NCBI GenBank assembly: GCA_037976565.1 | Contig: CP137674.1 | Coordinates: 4,209,284 to 4,273,283, forward strand | Source: Mesocentrotus franciscanus | Taxonomy: Eukaryota; Echinodermata; Echinoidea; Camarodonta; Strongylocentrotidae | Length of the DNA: 64,000 nt | Direction: 5' to 3' | Part shown: piece after piece, positions 47,845 to 60,795 of the stretch | Layout: every line of letters begins with the position of its first letter | Numbering within the stretch: position 1 is the stretch's first letter | Notes under the pieces: model-generated | What the model was told of the DNA's origin: nothing | Database searches by the model: none | What the model saw: only the letters and a program-made list of their open reading frames with translations | Program-made: the position numbers and the translations under genes

Positions 47845-48130
47845 AGGTTATCAGAAGCTTGGTTGCTCACTCTCTGGGTTTGCAGGAAGATCTACCTGTG
47901 AAACAGAAGAGCTTGGTTGCTCACTCTCTGGGTTTGCAGGAAGATCTACCTGTGAAACAGAAGAGCTTGGTTGCTCACTCTCTGGGTTTGCAGGAAGATC
48001 TACCTGTGAAACAGAAGAGCTTGGTTGCTCATTCTCTGGGTTTGCAGGAAGATCTACCTGTGAAACAGAAGAGCTTGGTTGGTCATTCTCTGGGTTTGCA
48101 GGAAGATCTACGTGTGAATCAAAAGAGCTT
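47845..48130. repeat. 54 bp tandem repeat (coding, gene tail)
   Basis: About 5-6 nearly identical units containing GGTTTGCAGGAAGATCTACC and TGAAACAGAAGAGCTTGG. Units nearest the 3' end of the gene are the most uniform, while the unit at 48075-48130 has drifted. Confidence 0.92.
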
Positions 48131-50754
48131 GATCGCACATTATCTGGGGTAGACGGCACCTCACCACGCTCACTCATCCAACTAAAACTACCATCATCTG
48201 GATCAGGTACTGAGCTGACGGAATGTTCTGGGGTGATTGAGGTGATTGGGATGTAACTTGACGAAGACGAGGCCGAGCCAAGATCCTGGTTCGATTGAGC
48301 AGCAGGAGGGAAAGTAAACATTTTGAATTAAAATAGTAATTGTCAGATTAGGGGTGGGGGAATGCAAGTCCGCAGAGAACACGATACCGATTTAATTTAA
48401 AGCCGATATTGGAATGTGGTAACGGAATCGCATTTTAAAAGAAACTGACTTGGATTGAATTAGAATTGCAAATTATTATTAAACAAACTAATGACAGTAT
48501 TTAAAAATAATATCTGATAGCGCAACTCATGTTGGCATATTATGAAATAGAGTGTTATACATTCTTTAGGGACTACAAGTTTGAGAGATTTTTCCCCCAC
48601 AAATTTAGCCTCGAAAAGTAGCAACCCTTATTACCTATACATACAGCAGGCCCCTTAATGACAATTGACAATACCAATGGACTTTGCAGGATCTCACTAC
48701 ACACCCATATCATGAAATCATAAGAAATGGGATATCAATAAAACGAGGAGTAGAAACCGGGATTACATTAATGATAACACAATGAATCATAATTATAGAA
48801 TAGCAATATCATCGATCAAATTTGAGTTTCCGACCTTTTTGCCGAGTAAGAGACGCATGTTTCTTAGTGATATTTCCAGTACCTCTTCCATAGGGGATGA
48901 TTTGTAATGTCAAAATGTGTTTTGGCCCCCAACTCCTGATCCCTCCCCCATTTGGAATGGGACAAAAGTCGATCTTACCCCATCGTCACGGGGACACGAG
49001 GCTAGGCCCAGGCACCGGATCATTTTCGATGATAGCCCAGTGCAGTTTCTCCCTCTCCTGGCAGGGGCCGGGTTGTCGCAGGTCCTGATCTGATTTCGAG
49101 TACTATATCCACATGTAGAGGAGCAGGAGGTAGAATCTCTCCATGCACTCCAGCCGCCGTGAACTGATGACAAAAAGTGAAAACTAAAGGATGACTGGAT
49201 GTCAAATTTAATCTGATCTGCCAGCCAGACTCTATTTACGCTACATCGAAACAAAATGGGTCATTTTAGAGATAGAACTTACAGAAAACTTACAAAACTT
49301 TTAATATAGAAAACATACTGGAAAAGCAAAACATTTGTTGTATAGGAGTTGAAAAAAATCTTAATGCTTCTTTGTGTGCATTTCGTTCATGCGCTTGGTG
49401 ATAATAATATGTCCGAAATCAACCACAGAGTTTGTTATTTTTTTGAAGAGAAATGTCACACAGTGCTCGTATATGTATTGGTTATGTTTATAAGATTGAT
49501 ATTTCGTCATAAGACAACCAAAGTCATATTAAATCAGAATAAAAATAAGTTTAGAGGAGATGAGGAAAAGGAAAAAAGATTGAGACGACTTTGTATAGCA
49601 GTCTTTGAATATTCGCCATGCAAAAACACCACACAAAAAAGATTTCATTAGACTTTATAAAAAAAAACTCATTGTTTTGCAAGAACAAAGCATTCATGAC
49701 AATAGGCGTACGAGTCGGGGAACTGGAGAGATTGCAGCCCCCCTCCCCCTCCCAGAACTTAAAACACCTGATATCAAATGCCACTCACACTTTAACATTG
49801 TGGTGTCCGAATGTGTCAATGTTATGTGTTGTTTATAGATTTTGATGACGAACTGTCTTTTTAAAAACTTTCTTACTCATTTACAGTGCTTCTTTTGGCT
49901 CGCAAAATTTAGACACTGTAAAATTGCTAATAATATCAAAGTAGCAAAGGCGTTGCCCTCCCCCAACAAAAGTGTGCCCGTATGTCTTTGGCCATTGTCC
50001 TGTAAAATATTCAAATTTTGTAATGAGTTAATTTGTATCATAGCGAAAAAAGAGTAATAGAATGGCGAAAGTTACAAATAAATCAGACCAACAATAAGAA
50101 CGCTATGAATGTTCCAAATACGATAACACAAAATCTTTGCAAATTGGCAATTTGGACAATCGATTGTGACGTAGTCTCGGACAACTCTCTCATTTGCCGG
50201 GTACAATTATATCACTACTTTGTGTTTATTCTCCTATGCGCCTACTCGCTTTCTAGACTACTCAAAATATATTATGCATAGCGTATTATTAGAGGTTTTC
50301 TAAAAGAAAAATACCCTCTTTAGTAATACATTTGAAATATTAACATTTTAGTATTATTATCATTATTATTATTGTTACGATTATTATTACTATCATCATC
50401 TTTATTGTCGTTTTAATTTTCATTATTATATTTACCAGTGCATGGCTGAAGTGGAGAGCAATGTTGACGTTCCATTCTGCTTCCTTCACACTGTATACCG
50501 CCATATTGAGGTCTGGGGTTAGAGCACGTCCGGTACCTTGCCCGAGATCCACCTGCACCACAGGTCTTACTGCAAGATCGCCACCTGGACCAGGCACTCC
50601 ATCCTCCGTCTACTGCTCACACGCAAGAACAGAATGATAAGCAGGAATAAAACGGTGATTAGCTATGGCGTAGATACGTTATGGGGACGGGGAGATGGTA
50701 GGGGGAATGTTACCCCCAATCGAATGGAGTAAAAAGAAATGGAAAAACAAACTT

Positions 50755-50787
<33 letters not shown>

Positions 50788-53700
50788 GGGTGGGGAGACA
50801 AGTCTGAAAATTCTCTGAGAATCTTTGTAATAACGTTACACATTTCATATGCCTTATCGACTATACATTTCAGGTGGGAGGGGGCAACATGTAAAGAAGA
50901 TAACACGACCTCTCCCACACATCCCCCCCCCCACAATCGTTCTCTCACATTCCCGTGACATTAGTGTCCTCTCAAATGCCAGGACCCACGCTACGGCTCT
51001 GAATAAAAGGATTCCCATATTGATGCCCCCTCCCACCTGAAATGTATAGTCGATAAGGCATCTGAAATGTGTAACGTTATTAGAAAGATTCTCAGAGAAT
51101 TTTCAGACTTGTCTCCCACCCCCCCCCACCCCCGCCCACGAAAGAATCTGGGGTCCGCCCCTAAATTATGAACATGAGGGTCAAGTTATCGTTCTTATTA
51201 AAAGACTTAAATGTTTTAAACTTGACGTTCAAATTGCTTTTGATGTGGATGATATTTTACTAATAGGCAACAAAAATGAGATGAATACTGCTGGAAAAGA
51301 CTACAAAATTAGGATGTTATTTGTTTACACGATTTGGGCCTTTCCCAATTGGTATAAAATTCGTCTAGGATAGGAAATGCAAGACTACATTGGTTTCCGT
51401 ATATACGACTGACAACAGGAGGAAATAACCCAGTCAGCAGAATGCTGAATATGTCGGGGGAAAGGTAGTTCCTGCTACAGAAGAAAACACTTCTCCATTT
51501 AATTGGATGATATTGTATAGATAATCAGAAAACGACTTGATAATTGGAAAAAAGGAACTTGTATACTTTGATGTTATTGTAATATATTACTGTTGATCTC
51601 GCCCTAATATTTTTATCATATACACATATCTTTTCCTTCAACGATAGAACACCTTTATTTATTTGGTATATTTATTAGATTTACAGCTGATTGATAATAA
51701 CCATGATAATATGTCTTCTTTAACCAGTATTAATATTCACCATACCACCAGTATTTAATAATACCTGAGGGCCCTGTAATCATATTAATTATCTGCTGTT
51801 CTTTCGCTATGTACTCTTTTCGACCCTGTTTTGCCCTACCAACTTCCGTTTTATCTGGTAATTTTCATTCCTTCATTTCAAATTTTTCTTGTTTTTTCCT
51901 TTAATTTTTCCTCCACTTTGACTATTTCCTTCTTCTGCTACACTGATGTTTACTTGGTTTAAATAAAAGAAAAATGAAAAAAAAAAAGAGAAAGTGAAAG
52001 TTTTAGCAAAATCGGAAAAAATAAACAAGAAAGTTATAATTTTGTTAAGTTGTTTTTAATAAAACAAGAAAGGCGAGCGCTGTGGCGAATATGGCGATGT
52101 CCTCTCCCAATTGCTCTGTACTGATGAAGGATTGGAGGAATATTCATATACAGGGTTGTGTAGAAACATTATGTACAGTGATTATTTCTAGGGTTATGTG
52201 TCATTAAATATTTTCTTTAGAGAAAAGAGAATTTCAGATTTTTTATTTTGTACAGAGCAAAAAAGAGAGGAGCTCGTAAAATAATCCAACGTCACATGGT
52301 TGCTATAATTTTGCGTTTGATTGATTAAAGCTACAAACATTCATAACTTCCTTATTTGTTTTGGATATTCCTCAAACTGGACCTGTTTGTCATTGTTTCT
52401 GCTAATAGCGAGTGAAACCAACTTCAGATCAGGGTGGACCCCCCCCCTGTAATTAGGGCCAATGGCGTAGCTACGCATGCGGTGGGGGCAGTGGGTACGT
52501 GCCCTCAATCTAATATAGCAACAACAACAACAAAAAGAGGGGAGAAGAATAGAAAAAAAGGAGATAGTCATTAAAAGGGGAAGACACTGTGAAAAAAGGG
52601 GTATGGAACCCACTCCCAAACATTTCTAGACTTTCCCCTCATACTATGATCCTGTTCTATCCATTTCCATCCATCTGGTGTCCCTTTATGACATGAAGCA
52701 CCAAAGTAGTCCTTAAATAGTGGGACCGTGTCGCCACTTTTCAGAGCCTTAGAGCCTGTTCTACTACCACTACCGTGAAATTGCATGGGAACTTTTGTAT
52801 AGCCATAATTAATTAAAATTCCTAGTCTGAGCGTCGTATAAGGAAACATTAGACAGTGAGACTCTAGTTAATTTGAGCATCGTTTGGAACAGAAACTCGA
52901 TAAAGAATCAGGGTCTCGCCTCGCAAGAAAAGCGTGCCGTAACTGGGCGGGGCTTATCGTGAGCACGCAGTCATGATTGGCCAGCTGTCATGTCAATTGA
53001 CGTCTACACATTAGTGTCTCTATACGACGTTTCTTTATACGATTTTTTTTTAAAAGTCTACAGTCCTTTCGCTATACAGTGATTCTTTATACATGTACAA
53101 CTTTCTTTGTACGAGTTTCGTTTATAGTTCATGTAGTCTGAATAGTCTATTATTTCAAATGACATGCACCCTTATTATAATAATAATAAAAAACGGTACT
53201 TATAAAGCGCTTTCCACCGAAGTCTCTAAGCGTCTCATGTACTTCATGATTCATGAGGGACGAATGCAAAGAAGGATGAGAGGAAAGATGAGTGCATATT
53301 ATCTTGACTTAATTTGCATTATGCTAGCATTCGATTTAAAGGGCAATCCAACCTAGGTAATACGTATGAAAGTAGAAAATATGTCAGAGGTAAAAATGCC
53401 AGAGATAAATATTTTCTTATAAGAGATTTTTTTTCAAAGGCGAGATGTAAACATGTCTGATGTAAAATTGTCAGAGGTAAATGCTACGGTCACAAAGGTC
53501 CGTACGAACGATAATTTCGTACGAATCTCGCTGTTTTTCCATTGTCTCCCCGAATTTCCATTGTCTGAAAATCGTTCGTACGGCGTTCGTAGCAGTTCGT
53601 AATAGCATTTGTGACCGAGGCTTAAGACATGTCAGAGGTAAAAATGTCTAAGGTAAAAAACGTCAGAGGTAAAAAAAAAGTCAGAGGTAAAAATGCCCTA

Positions 53701-56349
53701 GTCAGAGGTAAAAGTGTCAGAAATGAAAATGTCAAAGGATAAAATATCAAAGATAAAAATTTCAGAGGAAAAAATGTCAGAGCCTATAATGTCAGACTAA
53801 AAGAATCAGATGTAAAAATGTCAGAGGTATACAAATAACCTTTTTCTCTTCAATTTTTGAGCCCTCCACAGGCTATTTATTAATAATCTTCACATTAACA
53901 AATAAATTAAATATATGTGCATGCTTAAACAAATTCAAAACAATCTTTCAACACGAATAGCAACTGCCACTTTACAGCAAAATGTATTTCCATTCCAGTT
54001 AGACATACAATATATTTCTCATCTTTATAATATTGTAAAACTTTCTTTTTCAACATATCAAAAAGCGGAACAATACTATTCAATTTACAAATAAACATCT
54101 GTTGTTTAATTAGTATGTATAACAATGTAATTTAGCGCATCGTTTCTCTTATCTTCAAAGCCAAAAATTATATTTTGTAAAGTGAACAAAATTCTAACTT
54201 AAGTTCTTTCATAAATCCAGTTTGAGGTTTCATTCCAGATCTTTCTAGTTTCTACTAATCTCACATTCATAAAAGAAATGTGTTATATCTTCTATTTCTT
54301 GTTTTACAAAACGAATATTTTTCATTGTTTACAATTTTCACCCTAAAGAGTTGTTTATTTAAAAACAAAATTCTATTTAAAATCTTATACTGAAAGTATT
54401 TCAGACTAATAACTGGTGTGAAACGAAATATCATAACGTTATATTTTTGTATCAATACAGATGATAAATTGTAATTCAAATATCGTTTCCACTTTGAACT
54501 TATTAGAGACAAACAATTTGTTTCTCTAAAAAGAACTTTGTAAATGTATCTACATCCTTTTTTCATGAATAAGTGATTTAATATGGGAAGGGATTAAAGG
54601 TTCTTCCAAATTTGTTTGACATGTTTTATAATATTCATCATATCTGCGCTTTATTACTTGACAAACTGGATATTAAGACAAATAATTAAGATCCAAATTA
54701 AACTTCTCCTCACATTTCTTATGGGACAATAAGTTTCCATTACTATCCATCAAATCGTTAATAAATCTAATACCCTTTTCATACCAGGATTAAAAATTTG
54801 AAAAAAAGACTCATTGCCAATTTGAATTTAGCTATTCATCCATAGAGATGCAGTTAACCAATCAGTCTCACATGCTTTAACTGACAATGACATGCCCTCA
54901 AAACTTCTTTCAAAAATGGATTGCCAGTTACATGAGATAATTATTTTTAAAAAATTATCACCAAAACTGATCATAAATGTTTTTTGTAAAAATGACTGCA
55001 TTAAATCACCAACATTTGTACACATATTCAAAATATTTCTTCTCACCCATGTTGTGCTTTACTAAAATAGTCTATGTCAACCATTTTTAAGCCACCTTTT
55101 GCATATGAACCAACAACTTGTTTTCTAATTATTTTATCAGACTCATTCTTCCATATAAAGTGTTAAAAATGTATTTATATATTTTTCATTAATTCAACAG
55201 ATGGGTTTGGAATTGACATAAACAAATGATTAAATTGTGGTAATAAAAATGACCTAACAATTGTTATTCTCTCTAAAACTGTTATGTTACAGTAACATTT
55301 CGCTTGATTCAAGAATTAATTTGTTATTTCACTTTATCAAATATTCTTTATCAAAAATGTACGTACTTGGGCATTAATAACTGGTGTGGCTACCCTCGGC
55401 GAATAAGACCCAATTGTGATTAACTTTCTATTTATAAAAATGTGAATGTCATGCTCGCACTTTCAACAGGTGTCTCTAACTATGCTATTGGAATTGCATT
55501 TGGTTGATTTTGAAAAGTCTTTTCAATCGTGTTTTAAGACACGATCATGATTTTATTGTAACAAAATGTCTGTGACATAATGACACACGGTGGTTGCAAA
55601 TGAAATCATAGAGTTTGGCCATAGGATCGCAGTCTCACAGTGTTTGCAGAAGTTATGGTTATGTGAACACACTATGTAAAAACATCATGCTTATATCGTG
55701 TGACACATTGTGATAGATTGTGGTTATAGAGAAAATTACAGAGAGGAATGAAAGTCTCTAGAGGCGTTTATTTGAAATACTTTCAAATTGTTCGGAATCA
55801 CTAGCAAAGTACTTTCTGGAGGACTGTGGTATTAGGCTCTTGGCTCTCATACGAGAGGTCCTTGGGTCAATACTCGTTCTTCGGTGCTTAACATCCTTGG
55901 AAAGGCCTATAAGGTGTTTTGCCCACATAATTGTCCCACTCTGCCAAAGTTTGTAGGGTACCTGGCAATGCTCGGGCACACAGGCAGAGCAGTAATAAGT
56001 GGCTACCATGGGTAAATGAGACCCAAGTCCCCTATAATTAATTTTGACTTTGAATTGTTATTATCACTATGATGATAATTATGACGAGCTCAACAAAGTC
56101 GCTTACACTTACATACACACTTGTAGCGCAAAATCTAATAAGATATTGCTCATTACGATTTACATCAAGACATAGGCCTATAATGGCAAACCGACAAAAT
56201 TAACAATAATTGTTAGATTAAAACAATATATTTAAGGAAGGAGTGCATCTTTAAATGTGTTGCTTACCAGAAGCGAGACTTGTTGCGCAGACAAGGAGAA
56301 CACCTACAACACTCAAAGAGACTTTAGTCCTCTCCATTATCACCATCAT
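47851..56349 (-). CDS. secreted protein with two TSP1 domains and 18-residue tail repeats (4 exons, 292 aa)
   Basis: Assembled by hand: exon 1 56268-56349 (signal peptide, core SLSVVGVLLVCATSLASG), exon 2 50436-50612 (TSP1, phase 1-1), exon 3 48979-49163 (TSP1, phase 1-0), exon 4 47851-48285 (tail). All borders are GT-AG and the total is 879 nt in frame. The first TSP1 domain begins DGGWSAWSRWRSCSKTCG and the second HGGWSAWRDSTSCSSTCG; each has six cysteines, WSAW and a CxxTCG O-fucosylation-type site. Exon 4 has a unique start (DLGSASSSSSYIPITSITP) and then about six copies of SSSVSQVDLPANPESEQP, 54 bp each. Intron 1 (5.7 kb) holds LINE, MITE and possible copia fragments. It is paralogous to the gene at 31757-34158; the intron after the last TSP1 exon is homologous. 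Probably extracellular. Initiation could use any of three in-frame Met codons (56349, 56346, 56337). Confidence 0.8.
50340..50425. repeat. (ATT/ATC)n microsatellite
   Basis: Imperfect ATT, ATC and TCG triplets just downstream (gene sense) of the exon 2 donor at 50435. Confidence 0.85.
50755..50785. repeat. (GA)n microsatellite
   Basis: About 14 GA units adjoining the inverted-repeat element at 50790. Confidence 0.9.
50790..51121. mobile_element. inverted-repeat element, ~95 bp arms
   Basis: GGAGACAAGTCTGAAAATTC through CATTTCAGGTGGGAGGGGG is mirrored at 51022-51121, with about two mismatches or indels. The ~130 bp spacer has no coding sequence. Located in intron 1 of the second TSP1 gene, 150 bp upstream of exon 2. 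Confidence 0.85.
51190..51425 (+). mobile_element. possible Ty1/copia reverse-transcriptase fragment (degenerate)
   Basis: The frame reads DVDDILLIGNKNEM, like the copia YVDDILLIG catalytic box. A shifted frame gives FGPFPIGIKFV, which could correspond to the downstream DLG...LGI region. Stops and frameshifts make it non-functional. Weak evidence. Confidence 0.3.
51426..53354. other. intronic, non-coding with repeat debris
   Basis: Includes CTATACGACGTTTCTTTATACGATTT (53020-53046) echoed in reverse at 52830-52850, indicating another degraded inverted-repeat element. A 92-codon minus frame at 52571-52849 is not recognised. Confidence 0.45.
53355..53830. repeat. minisatellite of GTCAGAGGTAAAAAT units, interrupted
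   Basis: About 20 degenerate copies of (T)GTCAGAGGTAAAAA(T), period 15-18 bp, with a MITE inserted at 53484-53625. Confidence 0.85.
53484..53625 (-). mobile_element. CGGTCACAAA MITE, short copy
   Basis: Left end CTACGGTCACAAAGGTCCGT; right end CATTTGTGACCGAGGCTTA. The interior has palindromic CGTACGAACG. It is the same family, inverted, as 62201-62855, and sits inside the minisatellite. Confidence 0.8.
53870..55340 (-). mobile_element. LINE fragment: post-reverse-transcriptase C-terminal region, degenerate
   Basis: Minus-strand translation across several frames gives the hallmarks of the C-terminal region of LINE polyproteins: WKSRNVTV, then RITIVRSFLLPQFNHLFMSI, WKNESDKIIRKQVVG, YAKGGLKMVDIDYFSKA, FQYKILNRILFLNKQLF and a Cys/His-rich FCK...DITHFFYEC stretch. 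Many frameshifts and stops mean it is inactive. It lies in sense in intron 1 of the second TSP1 gene. A CR1/L2-type clade is likely but not proven. Confidence 0.8.
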
Positions 56350-56452
56350 GTCAGTCTAGCTTGTGAAGAATTAATTTATAATCTGATAAAGCAGCACCTT
56401 TTAAACTATTAAAGCGTCTAACTTCAACCAATGAATGTGCCTCTCCTCACCT

Positions 56453-56484
<32 letters not shown>

Positions 56485-56520
56485 ACTTTCGATCTCGTTT
56501 TTACCAGAACATAATAAACT
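55610..56520. repeat. duplicated block carrying a leader exon, copy 1
   Basis: From TGTTTGCAGAAGTTATGGTT through a SINE-like segment, the leader exon (56268-56349) and its 5' flank to the (CT)n tract at 56459-56483. It is repeated with >90% apparent identity at 62935-63840, 7.3 kb away in the same orientation. Confidence 0.9.
55800..56035 (+). mobile_element. tRNA-derived SINE-like segment, copy 1
   Basis: TAGGCTCTTGGCTCTCATAC and GAGGTCCTTGGGTCAATACT resemble pol III boxes A and B, followed by a body with CTATAAGGTGTTTTGCCCAC. The same segment lies at 63125-63335, and a related head is at 60945-61010. Confidence 0.6.
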
Positions 56521-56521
56521 T

Positions 56522-57589
56522 CCGTAAAATGTTGACGGAAATAGACCTGAGATGGATCAATGATTTTTTTCCAAGAAATACAAACAAAACGTGTCGTATA
56601 ATTTTGATTAAGCCAGGTCACTTACCAGTGGCAGAACCAGGAGGCGGCAAGGGGGCATGCGCGTGGCCCTGGTCAAAATACATGACCTCGCCCCCCATCC
56701 GACCTGATGACACATATCAGATTTTGTTGTTCTTTATCAGAGATTTTCAGAGATTTTCACAACTTATTTCAGTCTCGAAGATATCAAGAACCTTTTTTCT
56801 TACAGAGATTTTGTCAGAGATTTGGGGAACCACTTATGTGCCCCTTCCTCGTTCGAATTAGAATCCTGGGTGAAAAAAAAGGTCAAGAGGGATTCCTGTG
56901 AAACGTAAAATTATCCTTCACTTTTAAATTGAAATTTTGAAGCAATTGGCTGTTAAGAATCTCTGCATGACCATAAGATTACTCTCCTGCTTTACCTCAG
57001 CAGCCATTGATTAAGAAATTGCAATCTAAAACAACCTTCCCTTATTAAATACTTGCCCTTCAACAATGATTATTTAATATAATTTTATATGAACTGGTAA
57101 TTTCTTATCAAAATTAATTTTATAAAGGTGAACAAAATCGATAAAAATATAGACTATTCTAGTCGAAAGGAACTACCTTGAATAAAGGCCTCATTCACCC
57201 CCACTTCTTTTTCTGATACAGGCCTAGTTTATCTCTAGATGTCTCCTTCGCTCAGAAAGGCCGAAAGGGAAGGGGTGGGTATTCGGTTTATACATATCTT
57301 CCACTAAATATGTAACTCTCCTTCTCCCTCTCTCACTCCGTCCCTTCTCTCTAATTGCTCCATACTCCCTCCCCCTAGGATCTAGATCATGGATTGACGA
57401 AAAAGTCCGGAACACATGATGTCTGAAACTGATTTGGAATTATCAAAAATTAATTATTTGCATGATGATAATGATTGTGTATTGGGGATTTTCTATTTTG
57501 GCCACGATTATTGACGCTGCGCGATACCCGTAGGTCTAATGTATAAATTTGTGAGTGTGATTGTGATTGGGTTGGTTTTACCTGACTGC
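56522..57589. other. non-coding
   Basis: Contains a hAT-like end (CAGTGGCAGAACCAGGAGG) at 56627 and AGAGATTTTCAGAGATTTTC short repeats at 56740. No gene is seen. Confidence 0.5.
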
Positions 57590-57775
57590 TAAGGAAGCAT
57601 GTGAATGCTTGTAATTAAGCAGCCAGAGAACCGACAACTTTAAGCCCTCTCCGAGGGACTTGGTAATGAGGATTAATGCCTTACCAAAAGGCACTAGCGC
57701 ATCGACAGGTTTCGAACCCGGGGTCTCCCGTTTACGAGACCCCTGGTTTACCACTGAGCCATCGCGCCTCCTGAT
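57590..57775 (-). mobile_element. tRNA-derived SINE
   Basis: The minus strand reads GCGCGATGGCTCAGTGGTAA (box A) and CCCCGGGTTCGAAACCTG (box B) with an anticodon-like arm between (GGGTCTCGTAAACGGGAGACCC in two parts). The acceptor stem does not pair. The tRNA-like head is followed by a body with CCTTTTGGTAAGGCATTAAT. Confidence 0.75.
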
Positions 57776-57835
57776 TTGGTATCAATAGATGGGTAAATCT
57801 CCCGGCCGTAAAGTCATGATAGCTCGCGGTGCAAA

Positions 57836-57905
57836 AAGAATGAAAGAATGACAGAAAGAAAGAAAGAAAGAAGAAGAAGAAGATTAAGAAGAAGAAGAAG
57901 AAAAA
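57836..57905. repeat. (GAAA)n/(GAA)n purine tract
   Basis: GAAAGAAAGAAAG followed by AAGAAGAAGAAG over about 70 bp. Confidence 0.9.
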
Positions 57906-60111
57906 CAGAGTAACCTCAAACATACGAGGATGTTTGCTGGCGAGGGGAGAGGGCGAGAAGTGGATTCTGCCCCGGCTATTTTAGGGTTAATCAGGCGAAG
58001 TTCTAAATGATTTTTAATTTTATTTTTTGAGAGGGAGGGGGCGGCTAGCATTTGGGAATTCTTGCCTTCAATTTGTCTACGTGATTGTGCCTCACTTAAA
58101 TTCCTTTATAATCAAGAACATTTTTAGGGGAGAGGAGGTTGAAGATATTTTTTTGTTGGATATACTTTTTTGGGAGGAGGGTGTCTGGAGCTTGAGGTCC
58201 CGAAGCCCCTCTCAATGAGAATTGCCTTTGCGTACAGGTAGTGATAATGTAACACAAGTATTGCTAAGTATATGACCAATGTTTACCTATCCAATAGAAT
58301 AAGTTCCGATTTTAATCCTATACGTTATTTAATATACACAAGACTATATCAATGTTATAACTTCCGGAGCCTATGACCTACAAGCATTGCTTTCTCTTTA
58401 GGCTCCATCATATTTTCCCCTTTATTTAACTTAATCTTAGCTATTATTATCTATGTTTGGAAAAATAAAAAAATTAAAAAAAAATGTAACATGCCAAGTA
58501 TAATGATGTATTATACAACATGTGAAATATGACAATAACTGAAACTGAAACTGAAAACTGAAACTTCTGGTTTTAATCTCATTCTCGATGTGCTGTCGGA
58601 TCTGTGTCCGCTTAAAATCTGAAACCATGTCCAAGAAGTGTTTTTGAAAATGGGACTGAACTGAGCAAACAAAACGAAAGCGAAATTTGAGGGGAATTCC
58701 CTATTAAAATCCATTGATCATGACAACACAGTCAATACAGTCAACACCTGTAGAAGTTATCTATTAGATGAACGGTAGAGGATATTGCATGTACGTTCTG
58801 ATTAATACCGCACCTGCGGTGTAATAGCATATCTGACCTCCAGAAAATCCGATTGATATACCAAATAGCGGATATTGAATAGCAAGAGAGGAGCGCAAAT
58901 TCTATCGTTATTAATTTCGCCTGAGGGACATGATCCAGACTCAGGGCTTTCCCGGGGATGGGAAAGGGGAAATGGGGAGGGGCATTAAGAGGAAGATCAT
59001 TTTACCCCTAGAATTTAGTTTCCCGAGGGAATCCCCAACGGCCCTTCAAATAGTATATAGAATGGGGTGTTGTTCCCTAAAATTTCAACATGTTGCTCTA
59101 CATATTGTTTTTGTTAATATATAAAGTTTATATTTTCTCAAAACTTTATTAATCAATCTCTATGACTCTTTATATTGATCAATACAGGTCTTATAAGATA
59201 TGACTTTTATGTACAAAGAATAAATCATATGGTCACAATCATTTAATAAAAAGTAGTAAGAACAATTATTCAAACTTGATGGGCAACAGCGTAATCACCA
59301 TTTTCTCCTCCTCGTCAGTTCTTCTCATATTGGCTTCTCCTTCTTTCTTTACCCATGTTACTTCTCTATCTCTCTGACTATATTTCGCAAGAAAGAAAAC
59401 TCGACGGTTTGACATGAACCAGTCTAGAAAATTGACTAAATTTAATCAAGTATCATATACTTTTTGAATTACATGATTCCTTTCAGGGAAATCGATTTCT
59501 GTCAACGGTCAACTAACTTCCCCAAACCGACAAAAGAGGGCGACATATACCTGATACATAGATATCCTAGAGCAGAAATTTGTACGCGAGATCAGAATTT
59601 GGCATTGAGTGGAATTAAAAAAGACAGCGATCAATTTTTTCGCAATTCCGTTTGAAATTCTGAATTGATTTAATAACCCTGTGAAATAACTTTCACAACT
59701 TGAGCTCACAAAAACTGCAGTAAATCGCAAATTCGGAACTCGATTTCCAATGACGTCAAATAGTCTTTGCTTACAATCCATTCATAATTATATTTTCTTA
59801 AATGATACTTTTAAAAAATCCATTCCAAACGTCAAGGCTCATCTGCTTCCATTCGTACATTCATTACAACAAGATCTTGCACGAGCTATATGTTTCCACA
59901 TGATTTTAGCAATATAATATAACTTTGATTTTGATATAATAATTCTTACATCATCTTGTAATATCATCTTGCTGTACATAATTCTATAGCTACTATGTGA
60001 GACATTAAGTTTCTAGGTCTATCTGTATTATATCATAATACAATTGGATGAAGAGATGTTGCTCGCAGGTGGATTCAGGACCCTTGGTGCTGTCAAACTA
60101 ATTGCTGAAAT

Positions 60112-60151
<40 letters not shown>

Positions 60152-60152
60152 A

Positions 60153-60183
<31 letters not shown>

Positions 60184-60795
60184 AAGAATAATTTGAAAAG
60201 AAAATGTTAATGTAAATCTCACTAATGCTAAATGAAATTGACAAAACATAATTATGAACAAGATAAATGACTGATATTACACGCATCAGACGCATATTAA
60301 TGAGTGGTAAAATACATGATAGCTGTGTTAAATCCTCATTAGTGAAAGAGAACATTAGTATTTGATGGGTGTTCGTGGGGAAAAATGATTGAGAGAATGA
60401 GACGAGATGTAAAAAAAAATTTTTTTTTACAAAAACACTTGCCATACACAATAATACATGTGCAAAGAGAAAGAAATAAGTTATCTGTACATACCTTATT
60501 TGGGCATGTGCTGTTCAATGTTGTGTTGTGGATCCTGTTCAGTACCAGTACGATTACCCTCCTCAATACTGTCCACAATGAAGCATGTTTATAGAGAGAA
60601 AATGAGAATAATAATGAAATAATAATAAATCAGTGTTATCTACCAATGCTACAACCACATCAGTATTGAAACTGATCTTCCTTGCGCGGCCAGTAAGATT
60701 TTGTATTAGTATCTCATCTAATACACATTGTATTAATTTGGAAGACCAACAATTCGTCCAATGATGTAAGCATCGAGCAGTAATCGAAACTTGGG
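57906..60795. other. non-coding
   Basis: AT-rich. (GA)n at 60117-60178 is the main repeat. Short frames lack splice context or domains. 57960-57995 (GGCTATTTTAGGGTTAATCA) resembles the end of the 27.7 kb element family. Confidence 0.5.

Noticed and set aside
57690..57770. Functional tRNA gene on the minus strand
   Set aside because: Boxes A and B and an anticodon-like arm are present, but the acceptor stem does not pair and a SINE body follows.
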